This document shows, one piece after another, positions 50,782-59,486 of a stretch of DNA of 64,000 bases (the stretch's first letter is position 1; each line of letters begins with the position of its first letter). A program made the position numbers and the translations under genes. The notes beneath the pieces were generated by a model. It was not told where the DNA came from. It did no database searches and saw only the letters and a list, made by a program, of their open reading frames with translations. Origin of the DNA: G963677915 sp963677915 (GTDB lineage Bacteria > Bacillota > Clostridia > Lachnospirales > Vallitaleaceae); NCBI GenBank assembly GCA_963677915.2, contig CAXXGE010000047.1:25896-89895 (forward strand), given 5' to 3'.

Positions 50782-52233
50782 CCAAACAAAAGCAAGAATA
50801 CCCCTGCCTCGTAACCTTCCTTGCTCGCGTAGTGAGAGTGCAGGTGGGGGATGAATTGCACTTGTTTTTCAGGGGCTTCGACATGTTTTTTCGTCAAAAT
50901 ACTATCACCTTCAAGTGGAAAATGGTATAATTAACAGGAGGGGAACAAATGTTCTGTATCGTTTGAGGGGAGGATTGACCATGACAAACCTGACTGCAAC
51001 AAAAAGCTATAAATTTCGTCTGTATCCCACAAAAGAACAACAAAGACTGATCGACATGACAATCGGACATTGCCGTTTTGTATACAACTACTCTCTTGGC
51101 AAACAACTTGAACAGGACTGGTATTACAAGCGTGTGGAAGAGATGGTACAGCAGGGATATTTTCCCAGAAACAACTGGAAGGGAAGGTTGTTCAACAAGT
51201 ACGAAGCCATCAAGGCTTTGCCGGAGCTGAAGAAGCACTACCCGTTCCTGAAGGAAGTGGATGCCATAGCCCTGCAGGCTGCCATAGAAACACTGGGAAG
51301 GGCGTTTGAACGCAGATACAAGAAATTGGGTGGACGACCCCACTTCAAGTCCAAGCACCATAGGGTACAGAGCTATACCACCAAGAAGATAGCAGGCAAC
51401 ATCCGCATAGAAGGAAGCCATATCAGACTGCCGAAGCTGGGCTTGGTGAAGATGGCCAAGTCCAGAGAAGTCATCGGTGAAATCAAGACGGCTACCATCA
51501 AGCGTACAGCCACTGAAAAGTATTTTGTTTCAATCACCTGCAAGACAAAAGCAACGCCCCTTTCCCGGGTTGAGAAGAAAATAGGGCTGGACATGGGGTT
51601 GAAGGATTTCGCCATCACATCAGACGGCGAGAAGATCAATAACCCCAAATGCTTCAGCAGAAGCGAAAAACGGTTGGCATTCCTGCAGAAGTCTTTAAGT
51701 AGGAAGCAGACTGGGTCAAGCAACTACCGCAAGGCGAAACTTAAAGTAGCCAGACAGCATGAGAGAATCAGGAACCAGCGAAATGATTTTCTGCATAAGC
51801 TGTCCTCAAGACTGATCAGCGAAAACCAAGTGATTGCGATTGAGGACCTGAGCATACAAGAGATGCTCTGTGACAAGCATTATGCAAAAGGAATCAGCGA
51901 TGCTTCCTGGTACGGATTTCGCGTCATGCTTGAATACAAAGCCGGATGGTATGGGAGACAGATCGTCATAGCTCCAAGGGGTTACGCATCAAGCCAGATA
52001 TGCTCTGTCTGTGGCGAAAAGAATCCACTTGTCAAGAGACTGTCGTTGAGGGAGTGGGTCTGTCCTCACTGCAAAACAGAACATGACAGGGATATCAATG
52101 CAAGCAGGAATTTGCAGAAACTAGCGTAAGCTGGCAATATATGAGGTCGGGACGACCTTCAGAGCCTGGGTAATCTCGGTCCGGTAGGATCGTTGACCAG
52201 GAATCTCCCACTTCTGCAAGTGGGAGAAGTTCA
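50782..52233 (+). mobile_element. Second IS200/IS605-type element carrying only tnpB
   Basis: The left end abuts TTTAT (50777-50781) and shares the AAAAGCAAGAA...TAACCTTCCTTGCTC...GGGGGATGAATTGC left-end block with the element at 7.3-8.9 kb. The right end has the hairpin TCTCCCACTT-CTGC-AAGTGGGAGA followed by AGTTCA. The end falls 2-3 bases before the ribosome binding site of the next gene. No TnpA is present. Confidence 0.78.
50981..52129 (+). CDS. tnpB: TnpB-family RNA-guided nuclease
   Basis: A 382-residue TnpB with the N-terminal SYKFRLYPTKEQQRLIDMTIG...VYNYSL helix-turn-helix region. RuvC motifs are GLDMGLKDFA, VIAIEDLSI and HDRDINASRN. The zinc ribbon CSVCG...CPHC is complete. All catalytic residues are present. 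ATG 50981 follows GGGGAGG. It differs strongly from the zinc-less TnpB at 7.3 kb although both elements share the same left end. Confidence 0.92.
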   Translation: MTNLTATKSYKFRLYPTKEQQRLIDMTIGHCRFVYNYSLGKQLEQDWYYKRVEEMVQQGYFPRNNWKGRLFNKYEAIKALPELKKHYPFLKEVDAIALQAAIETLGRAFERRYKKLGGRPHFKSKHHRVQSYTTKKIAGNIRIEGSHIRLPKLGLVKMAKSREVIGEIKTATIKRTATEKYFVSITCKTKATPLSRVEKKIGLDMGLKDFAITSDGEKINNPKCFSRSEKRLAFLQKSLSRKQTGSSNYRKAKLKVARQHERIRNQRNDFLHKLSSRLISENQVIAIEDLSIQEMLCDKHYAKGISDASWYGFRVMLEYKAGWYGRQIVIAPRGYASSQICSVCGEKNPLVKRLSLREWVCPHCKTEHDRDINASRNLQKLA

Positions 52234-52234
52234 A
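52130..52234 (+). ncRNA. Probable omega-RNA 3' part / right end of the second TnpB element
   Basis: Structured sequence downstream of tnpB (GGTCGGGACGACC, then the AATCTCGGTCCGG region and the terminal hairpin) matches where TnpB guide RNAs end. The guide would be the bases just beyond the element at 52234 onward. This is inferred from family knowledge; the RNA limits are not visible. Confidence 0.4.
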
Positions 52235-52247
52235 AAGGAGGATACGA

Positions 52248-53609
52248 ATGACAAAGAAACGAGGAAGAAAACAACTGAGATAGGCTGTGCTGGCAATGAT
52301 AATCACAGGTGTCTGGCTGACAGCCAGCGGCTGCGGCGCTGGTGGCCCAACCAAGAGCGAGATCAAGGAAGCGCTGCAGGGACGGGTGTTGGAACTGGGG
52401 AGTTTCCGATACCGGATCGGAAGCATCGACGAGATCAAGAAAGTGAAAATCGAGGAGAGAAACGAAACAGAACTGGGATTGGAATGCCTTGTCAATGTGG
52501 AGCTGGAAACGGAGGAAATGAAGGCGGAAGCGAACGTGGCCATCACCTACATGAACCTGTTGGACATGTGGCTGCTTGAAGAATTCACAATCCTAAACGG
52601 TGTCGTAGAGCCCTTGATAGAACCGACAGGCAAGGAAATATCGGATTATGTCCGTAGCGGTGACGCAAACTGGATGTTTGACTGGCAGTTTGCGGATGGC
52701 GATGTTATTACAACAGATATCATATCGATAACTCCTTCATCGAACGGCACCTCAAGCAACGTCACTGCAACAATAGCAATCGAAAATGATTACAGCAAGA
52801 TGATGGCCGATGCCGGCGTGCTGATGGTTCTGGACCAACAAGGAACCAAGCTTGCCTGGGAGCCGATTGAAATGGAGGTTCTCGGCAGCAGCTACTCGGT
52901 CCTGAATCCAATCAGCGATGAGGATATTGCGGCAAGCCTGGAATACATGACCCTTTCCACAGCTGAAAAGGAACATTGGCAGATAGAAAACATGGATGAA
53001 ATCCAGTCGATAGAAGTGCTGGAAAGAACGACGGACTTGGAAAAGGGCACAGACGAGGTGACTGTAAACGTCCTGCTGCAGAAAGAGAATGTTATAGGGG
53101 AAGGCAACTTGAAACTATCCTACAGCATCCCGACGGGCAGTGGCCAGAGCGGTTCGTGGGAACTTGAAGGTATCGATGTAGACCAGTCGTTTACGAGAGA
53201 TGTCATGAAGGAAATGGTTCTGGATGAGAAACGGCTGCTTAAGGATCTTTATGACGCTGGAGTTGTTGCGGACATTTTAGATAATATGGACGAAGTACTT
53301 CTGCATGAAAACACGGTAAAGTATTTCAATGCAGACAAAGTGGACTATGACATTACAGGAAACATGGCGAATGTGGCATTCGATTTGATCGCTTTTGTGG
53401 ATGTCTACCATTTAGAGGGGTATGTTGCCCATTTCGACTGTGTAGCTACGGATGGTGATAATGGTCAGCCAGCCAGGATAACGTATAGTCTGGAAGATGG
53501 GGAGTGGCGGTATAACCCTGTTGGACTAAAACGCCTTAAGGTAAAAGAAATAGGAAATAGTACGGCTCAGGAATATCTTAACTCGCAGGATAATTATTTG
53601 AAAAAATAG
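52248..53609 (+). pseudogene. Lipoprotein of unknown function, interrupted by an in-frame TAG in the signal peptide
   Basis: ATG 52248 has AGGAGG 7 bases upstream and encodes MTKKRGRKQLR, then TAG (52281-52283), then in the same frame AVLAMIITGVWLTASGC and 425 more residues. Together these form a perfect lipoprotein signal (basic n-region, hydrophobic core, lipobox ASGC), so the TAG appears to be a nonsense mutation. A GTG at 52287 is open but lacks a ribosome binding site. The mature part shows two related ~110-residue segments (around 20-100 and 205-310) with I..al.......w.I..mdEI..v.....; no family is recognised. A TnpB element has inserted immediately upstream. Confidence 0.75.
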
Positions 53610-53617
53610 CACATGCA

Positions 53618-53766
53618 GTGCCAGAGGGACGGACCTTTTGGCACACGTCCCCATCATATCGACACATGGAGAAAGCTCAGGAACGCAGCAATCACAACGA
53701 TTGCAGCCCCTGAGCTTTACCCATGTGTCAATCTAATGCGTGCCAAAAGGTCCGTCCCCCTGGCAC
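53618..53766. repeat. Composite family A element around a long hairpin
   Basis: Outer units are 53618-53644 (GTGCCAGAGGGACGGACC...) and 53740-53766 (reverse complement with one change), GACGGACC subtype. The interior folds as GACACATGG/CCATGTGTC, AAAGCTCAGG/CCTGAGCTTT and GCAGCAATC/GATTGCAGC (about 53656-53729). It separates the lipoprotein gene from the next gene. Confidence 0.9.
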
Positions 53767-53810
53767 TCTGTGATATACTTAAGTTATCATTTGCCGGGGA
53801 GGGATTCTTG

Positions 53811-54677
53811 ATGAGCATCAAGATGCTTGTAACGATTTTTCTGATGATGGCGGGATCATTGACAAGAAGCCTGCAAGGTGAACTTGCCGTGGATATCAAC
53901 GATGACAAGGTTGATGTGATGATGTTCGTGGATGAGCAGCAGATAGAAGTATCATTCGATTATTGTGGGTTGAATCACATTTATGGCATATCCGGGATAA
54001 AGTATATCACTGAAAAAGCAGAAAAACGATCAACCACCGATTGGATCGGACCGTATGTTGTCAGGAGCCTCCAAAGCAATAATGGCGCCTATCCCAGGTT
54101 TACCGGCGGCTGGCACGGATCCAATGGCGACGGGACAGGCAATGCGACCGGGAAAACCGAGTCGGTGGATATCATTTCAGAAGACAACCGTAAAGTACTT
54201 ATTGTGGTAACGAATCTGATCGATGGTTACAATACGAATCATCCTATCATTCGCGAGAAAGTCATCTACAGCATTGAAAACGCTGGCATTGGTGTCTATC
54301 TTAAAGGGGAAGCGCTAGAGGATATAGAAATTTCAAAATACTATGGCCTGCAGACGCAGAACACGCTGTGGTACGGGACCGTTTCATACGGGGGCGGGAG
54401 CGGCCTATCCTACCCTGCATCCATCATGAGCGCATCGAGGACCAAAGAAGAAGGCATCAGCCGGAAAATCGAACTGGTTTCAGAAAACGGAAATAGGCAT
54501 TTATCAGCATGGATGATGCCTATCGGTCTAGGGGACTTCGACCATTTAAATGATGGATTACCATGTGCCTTAACGAGGGATTATGGAAAAAGTTATTTCA
54601 ACCTGGTCAATGAAAAGCCACTAATACTTAATAAAAAAGATTCTTTTGAATGGATGGGTTACTATATGTTCAACTAA
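53811..54677 (+). CDS. Exported protein of unknown function
   Basis: A 288-residue protein with a short signal-like N-terminus (MLVTIFLMMAGSLTRSLQG). The body is beta-rich with YPRFTGGWHGSNGDGTGNATG near residue 90 and GTVSYGGGSGLSYPAS near 190. I do not recognise the family. ATG 53811 follows GGGAGGG; the open frame upstream runs through the palindromic element and is not coding. A terminator follows. Confidence 0.75.
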   Translation: MSIKMLVTIFLMMAGSLTRSLQGELAVDINDDKVDVMMFVDEQQIEVSFDYCGLNHIYGISGIKYITEKAEKRSTTDWIGPYVVRSLQSNNGAYPRFTGGWHGSNGDGTGNATGKTESVDIISEDNRKVLIVVTNLIDGYNTNHPIIREKVIYSIENAGIGVYLKGEALEDIEISKYYGLQTQNTLWYGTVSYGGGSGLSYPASIMSASRTKEEGISRKIELVSENGNRHLSAWMMPIGLGDFDHLNDGLPCALTRDYGKSYFNLVNEKPLILNKKDSFEWMGYYMFN

Positions 54678-54723
54678 ACTAGTGTAGCGTACCGCAAATA
54701 ACCAGCCCGCAGACGCGCATAGA

Positions 54724-54756
54724 AAAGCCACCGGATCATATCAGATCGGTGGCTTT
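54724..54756. terminator. Terminator between the exported-protein gene and the DUF302 gene
   Basis: AAGCCACCGATC-type stem (AAAGCCACCGGATC / GATCGGTGGCTTT) around ATATCA. Confidence 0.85.
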
Positions 54757-54777
54757 GACTTATGAACGAACTGTAAT

Positions 54778-55200
54778 TTATACCACACTGCCGTCGCTGC
54801 CTTCTTCAACAGCTTCCATAGCCGTCTTGATGGCTTCCTCCACTTGCTGGGCGATGCTGTTCAGTCGATCGTCCTTGAAGAAGTTGATCAGCCAGGTTGG
54901 CTTGACCAGCCCCATAAAGGCCACATCCTCTTCGTCAAGATCGTAGACAACGACTTTGCAGGGAAGGAAAAAGCCAGCGTCCATATTGATCTTGAACACC
55001 TCTGCGGCCAGCATCGGGTTGCAGACTTCCATGACCATGAAGTTCTTGGCGCCTTCCAGCTCGAGGCCTTTTTCGGCCAGCTTATCCTTGAAGTTCAATG
55101 ACCATAAGACACCAAAACCCTGCTCCATCAAGCGGGACTGCAGAATGACTTCGGTTGTCTTAAAATCGAGAGGAGACATTACTTTATAGATCATTTCCAT
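54778..55200 (-). CDS. DUF302 domain protein
   Basis: A 140-residue soluble protein that is nearly all one DUF302 domain: F.ttev.L...L.EQGFGVLWSLNFKDKL..KG.E, then F.VMEVCNP..A.EV...N...G.FLPCKVVVY. The NP and PC pairs are hallmarks. Function is unknown. ATG 55200 follows GGGGT; an in-frame earlier start (55218) overlaps that site. Confidence 0.85.
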   Translation of the reverse strand: MEMIYKVMSPLDFKTTEVILQSRLMEQGFGVLWSLNFKDKLAEKGLELEGAKNFMVMEVCNPMLAAEVFKINMDAGFFLPCKVVVYDLDEEDVAFMGLVKPTWLINFFKDDRLNSIAQQVEEAIKTAMEAVEEGSDGSVV

Positions 55201-55254
55201 ACAAGACACCCCTTCCAAAGGCGAAAATTATAAAATTCAATGGTATATATCTTA

Positions 55255-56334
55255 TTATACCACAGATTTTGAGCCTGTGGCATGCACAATCACTTCGACT
55301 ACTTTTTCAATACCGTTGGAAACAGGGCTTTCCTCCATGGCAAGCACATAACCCTCCCTGTCTTCGTATACATGGAGAAGGGAGTTGTAGAGCTGTTCGG
55401 CTGTCAACTCTTCCTGAGGCAAAACGTAGCTGTAACCTTCCGATTCGAAGCTCTTGGCATTCAGGATCTGATCGCCCCGGCTGCCGGCAGCAGGAAGCGG
55501 CACCAGGATGTTCGGCTTTCTCAGCGCAAGCAGCTCCGACAGCGTATTGGCACCGGCACGACTGACGATAATATCGGCAAGTGCCAGCAAGTCGGCCATC
55601 TCCTTGGAGGCATACTCCAGCTGGAAATAACCGGCCTTTCCCGACAGGGTCGGATCCAGGTTGCCTTTGCCGCATAGGTGAACGACATGGAAATCGGCAA
55701 GCACCTCTGGAAGAGATTCGCGCACAACTTTGTTCAGCGCTCTGGCGCCAAGGCTGCCGCCAGTGACCAGCACCACGGGCTTCTCACCATCGAAACCACA
55801 ATACTTCAAGGCCCGAAGGGGATGCCCGCTAAGAATTTCCTTGCGGATTGGCGAGCCGGTCCAGACACCTTTGCCGCCCTTGATTGCAGTTGCTGTCGCT
55901 TGGAAGGTTGTGCAAACAGCCTTCGCATAAGGCATGGCCAGCTTGTTCGCCAGCCCGGGCGTATAGTCCGACTCATGGAGTACGATTGGAATCCGGTTGA
56001 AACGGGCAGCCCATACCACAGGCACCGTCACAAAACCGCCTTTCGAAAAGACCACATCCGGTTTCAGTTTCCGCATCAGACCAAGGGCTTCGAAAAAGCC
56101 AAGCGTCACCCGGATCAGATCCGAAAAATTCTTCAGGTCGAAGTAACGTCTCAGCTTGCCCGACGAAATCCCATAATAGGGAATGCCTTCGTTCTCGATC
56201 AGCTTCTTCTCGATGCCGTGTTTCGAACCAATATAGACAATCTCATAACCTTTTTCCTTCAGCAGCGGCATCAGCGCGATGTTGGGAGTCACATGCCCCG
56301 CGGTGCCTCCGCCTGTCATCAGTATTTTTTTCAT
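55255..56334 (-). CDS. murG: MurG (UDP-GlcNAc:lipid I N-acetylglucosaminyltransferase) family
   Basis: A 359-residue GT28 enzyme making lipid II at the inner face of the membrane. GGGTAGHVTPNIAL (8-21), FSKGGFVTVP, HESDYTPGLANKL, VTGGSLGARALN and SRAGANTLSELLAL match the MurG sequence motifs. Its presence away from a dcw cluster, paired with an AEC transporter, means it could be a second or lineage-specific copy. It overlaps that transporter by 4 bases. Confidence 0.9.
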   Translation of the reverse strand: MKKILMTGGGTAGHVTPNIALMPLLKEKGYEIVYIGSKHGIEKKLIENEGIPYYGISSGKLRRYFDLKNFSDLIRVTLGFFEALGLMRKLKPDVVFSKGGFVTVPVVWAARFNRIPIVLHESDYTPGLANKLAMPYAKAVCTTFQATATAIKGGKGVWTGSPIRKEILSGHPLRALKYCGFDGEKPVVLVTGGSLGARALNKVVRESLPEVLADFHVVHLCGKGNLDPTLSGKAGYFQLEYASKEMADLLALADIIVSRAGANTLSELLALRKPNILVPLPAAGSRGDQILNAKSFESEGYSYVLPQEELTAEQLYNSLLHVYEDREGYVLAMEESPVSNGIEKVVEVIVHATGSKSVV

Positions 56335-57260
56335 ATAATCACCAGAACGATATAGCCAACGAAAGTCAACAGGGTACCATATACGAGAAGCTGGCTGAAA
56401 TAGGCGGCTTCTTTCTTTTCCTTAATATATAGGGGCTGGATATAGGGAGCCGGCAGCAAAATGAAAGCATAGAAGGCTGTGGCGAATATCGGGTCCAGCC
56501 CATCCACCAGGCTGATGATCAGCCAGTAGGCCAGCGTGCCCAGTCCAAGTACGAAAAACGAACGGAAGCCCAGGTATGCCAGCGTTTTTTTTGGATCCAG
56601 AGACCCGAACTTCAGGGAGTGGCCGATGACAATCAGAATCAGCGGCGACGTCAGCGGTGTTACATAGGCCATCGCTTCATAGAAACTGCCGCCAATAATC
56701 GATGCACCGATCGGCTCATACCATCCCGCCAGGTTGACAGCCACGCCCAGCAGGATTGCCAGGATGGTCGGTGTCTTGATGAACTGCCTGAAGATGGCGA
56801 GAAAGCCTGTGTGTCCGGTATTGGCCCTGTTCAGCCTTGGCGCATAGTAGAACCAGATGAACAGCTCGTGGCCGAAGCCGACGAGCATGATGACAGGCAG
56901 TTTGTCCATGCCCCAGAGAGCGCCGAACAGCCCAACGCCGATCATGCCGAATTCGAAGCCGGTCGTGAAACTGCCCGTATGACTGTAAGGGAAGAGCTTC
57001 GGCGATGCCTTGTGGGCCAGGTCTCCAGCCAGATGGAGCAGGAAGCAGTACAGTATGAAGACGGCGAACAGAATCATATAGGACCATTGGAGCCGCACCT
57101 GTGCGAATGCGGTAAACAGCACGGCGGGCAAGGCAATCTTGATGATGATGGTCTTGAGCCCGTCGATGACATTGTCGTGAAGCAGCTTCGAGCGCCGCAT
57201 CAGCCACCCGATTGCCAGAAGGATGGTTATTGAAAGAAGTTTTTGTATCAGTTCTGTCAT
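56331..57260 (-). CDS. AEC (auxin efflux carrier) family transporter
   Basis: A 309-residue protein with about ten TM helices in two halves, starting LLSITILLAIGWLMRRSKLL, with the ALPAVLFTAF segment and the C-terminal YAFILLPAPYIQPLYI crossover. The family moves organic acids such as malate; the substrate here is unknown. GGGAGG precedes the ATG. Its stop overlaps the start of murG (ATGA), so the two are co-translated. Confidence 0.87.
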   Translation of the reverse strand: MTELIQKLLSITILLAIGWLMRRSKLLHDNVIDGLKTIIIKIALPAVLFTAFAQVRLQWSYMILFAVFILYCFLLHLAGDLAHKASPKLFPYSHTGSFTTGFEFGMIGVGLFGALWGMDKLPVIMLVGFGHELFIWFYYAPRLNRANTGHTGFLAIFRQFIKTPTILAILLGVAVNLAGWYEPIGASIIGGSFYEAMAYVTPLTSPLILIVIGHSLKFGSLDPKKTLAYLGFRSFFVLGLGTLAYWLIISLVDGLDPIFATAFYAFILLPAPYIQPLYIKEKKEAAYFSQLLVYGTLLTFVGYIVLVII

Positions 57261-57348
57261 GTTGCCTCCCGAATGTCGTTTTCTTCCAGTATATCAAAGA
57301 ACGGGTCATGGCGGTAGTCAAGTATCGAATGGTAAGATAAATTACGGC

Positions 57349-59242
57349 GGTCGAGTGAAAAACTAAGTTCCGCTTTGAATGATTAAGTTCCACCGTTGAT
57401 CAGAGAATAACCACATGAAGTAGAAATGAATGTAATCATTCAAGTATATTTTCTAATTCGAATGGTATTTGATATAATAATACTATAGGTTGAGCATCAA
57501 TAGATAAAAATGACGTTACTTTAATAGACGGTGAAATTGAACGGTCGTTTTTGTAATCGTGAATTCCACCCCATTTCAGTCAGGATATGAGGTGCTTATC
57601 TAATCGATGTCTACCGGTTTAATGTTTATTTTTTAAGAGTGAAGGCTGTAAGATAATATCATTGGGAGCTATTATCTTATAGCCGATTTTTTTGAGTGCA
57701 GATTCACCGTACAAAAATTCAAAAGCCTGGTATGGACTTTTGTCACCCAGTTTGTTCCTTCCGTAGGAGTTGATGTGGTACATCATGAGGTCGATATCCT
57801 CTTGTGAAAGATGATCAAAAGAGGAACCTTTGGGAAGGATACGTCGAATGAATTCATGGTTGTTTTCTGCTGCTCCCTTTTGGTAGGGGGCTAATGGGTC
57901 GCAATAAAATATGGAAGTCCTTTTGTTGTTCTGCCGGTCATATTCAATCGCTTTAGGATTAGTGAATTCACTGCCATTGTCACAGAGGAGCAGTGGGAAT
58001 AGTTGCCTAAACAAGTCGGGCTGCAGTCCAAGATAAAGCTTGTCGAAGATGTCGATAACAGACTTGGAATCGTTGGCATCCCTTAGATAGGCCAACATGA
58101 GTTGCGGCTGGACAAAGTGAAGCGTCAGCAAGACTTTTCCTCCGATGCTCCCTATGACACTGTCCATCTCTACCACAGGGATGTCGGGGTGTTCAAAAGT
58201 GAAAGCGAGAAAGTCGTGATAAGAGCGGCCAATGCGACAGGTTTTATCCACCTTGAAATAATTCGTGATCTTTTTGCGCAGATGATACCGGACCTTTCTT
58301 GGGAGATCGACATTACGTGCAGAAAGCAGATTGTAGTCGACATAGTTGTAGATTGTTTTTTCGCTGCACATGATTTGGTCCCTGTTGTTTGCATAGATGT
58401 GGTGAATGGACTGGCCTTTTTGAATGAGCGGACTAATCAAGCGATCAAGGCGCAAGACTTCTGGTTCGGAGATGTTAATGCCTGACCGGGATTCTGAACG
58501 AATGAGTTCGTATTCTTTTTGTGCGTCGCGAGCATCGTATAAAGCCTTTTCAAGCCTGCAGGTCTGACGTTTTATACAACCATTGCAGACATAGGGTGGT
58601 CTTTTTAATAGGTGGCAAGGTTGTGGTGCGTACTGTGGGCAGACAGAGCTGCATTTCTTGCAGGATTTGCAGAAATGCAATCTTTCATTCGAGCAGTCGG
58701 TACAGAGATGGTTAACGTCGCAGTCCGAACGATGGAGACAGTCGTTGAAAGCTCGCCCATGAGCCCCTATCTTTTTGAAAACACGATGGCTCTTTATTTC
58801 TTTGGAAACGGTTGTGCAGTCTTTTTGAAGTTCCCTGGCAATGGCCTTGAAAGATAGTCTCCTGTTGAGAGAATGTTCAATAATATAGCGCTGTTCTAAG
58901 GTCAGATGCGAATGTTTAGCCATAGTATCGCCTCCAAAACATCGGAAGCAGATTAGATAAGCACAATATAAGTATAGCAAATGGAACCGTAATCACAAAA
59001 GATAGTTGGGGCCCTGCCCCAAACCCCGTCCTCGCCGGAAGCAGGTCAGCAGCAAAACTGCTAACCAAGGATAAGGATTTGGGTGTATCGAAGCAGTCAA
59101 GGGTCAAGATGAACGAGCAGAGCTCGCCCTTGACTGCTGCAAAGGTTGTGGACTCTTTGTACGATTAACTTCAATCTTGAAGTTTGCAAGAGTAACATCT
59201 ATTCTTGAGCCAGAAAGGGTGGCACTTACTTTTGCAATTAAT
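57349..59242 (-). mobile_element. IS30-family insertion sequence (approximate limits)
   Basis: The imperfect inverted ends are AAAAACTAAGTTCCGCTTT (left, near 57358) and AAAAGTAAGTGCCACCCTTT (right, read inward from near 59234). The 14-base sequence AGATAAATTACGGC occurs just outside both ends (57335-57348 and 59243-59256) and may be a target duplication. About 250 bases on the left and 300 on the right of the transposase are noncoding; the left part contains diverged copies of the end sequence. Confidence 0.7.
57619..58923 (-). CDS. IS30-family transposase
   Basis: A 434-residue transposase. The N-terminal HTH (SHLTLEQRYIIEHSLNRRLSF..IARELQKDCTTVSKEI) is followed by a Cys-rich zinc-binding-like region (residues ~60-120) and a DDE core: D in VVEMDSVIG, D in LLLCDNGSEF and E in KGAAENNHEFIRRI. 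ATG 58923 follows GGAGG. The gene is intact. Confidence 0.93.
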   Translation of the reverse strand: MAKHSHLTLEQRYIIEHSLNRRLSFKAIARELQKDCTTVSKEIKSHRVFKKIGAHGRAFNDCLHRSDCDVNHLCTDCSNERLHFCKSCKKCSSVCPQYAPQPCHLLKRPPYVCNGCIKRQTCRLEKALYDARDAQKEYELIRSESRSGINISEPEVLRLDRLISPLIQKGQSIHHIYANNRDQIMCSEKTIYNYVDYNLLSARNVDLPRKVRYHLRKKITNYFKVDKTCRIGRSYHDFLAFTFEHPDIPVVEMDSVIGSIGGKVLLTLHFVQPQLMLAYLRDANDSKSVIDIFDKLYLGLQPDLFRQLFPLLLCDNGSEFTNPKAIEYDRQNNKRTSIFYCDPLAPYQKGAAENNHEFIRRILPKGSSFDHLSQEDIDLMMYHINSYGRNKLGDKSPYQAFEFLYGESALKKIGYKIIAPNDIILQPSLLKNKH

Positions 59243-59391
59243 AGATAAATTACGGCATTGTTACAAAAGGGCAAAAACCTTGCGTGCGTGTATACATAGT
59301 AATATAATTAGAGTTAATACAGGGCAGAGCACGGAAAGACAACCATAACGCATCATTAAATTACAGTAATGTTACATAGTCTGTCAATCTA
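58924..59391. other. Noncoding right part of the IS30 element and upstream flank
   Basis: I see no gene here. It holds the transposase leader, a GC-rich stretch (59008-59060), the right inverted end near 59234 and A/T-rich flank up to the S-layer promoter. Confidence 0.6.
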
Positions 59392-59420
59392 TTGACGCAC
59401 TTATGGGGGTTTGCTATACT
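59392..59420 (+). promoter_or_regulatory. Promoter of the S-layer gene
   Basis: TTGACG (59392-59397), 17-base spacer, TATACT (59415-59420). The leader is about 60 nt and ends with AAGGAGGAAG before ATG 59487, a strong initiation site. Confidence 0.85.
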
Positions 59421-59486
59421 CAACCGTGTATTAATCTTATGGTACTATCAATTAATGAGGTACAAAATTATTAAGGAGGAAGAAAA

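Noticed and set aside
52281..52283. TAG as a pyrrolysine or other recoded codon
   Set aside because: It lies in the n-region of a signal peptide, where such a residue has no plausible role, and no pyl genes are visible. A nonsense mutation is simpler.
35643..53766. Possible CRISPR repeats among the 27-nt units
   Set aside because: Units are kilobases apart, occur in both orientations and lie within genes; there are no spacers and no cas genes.
53613..53810. N-terminal extension of the exported protein through the composite element
   Set aside because: GGGAGGG and a signal-like N-terminus fix the start at 53811.
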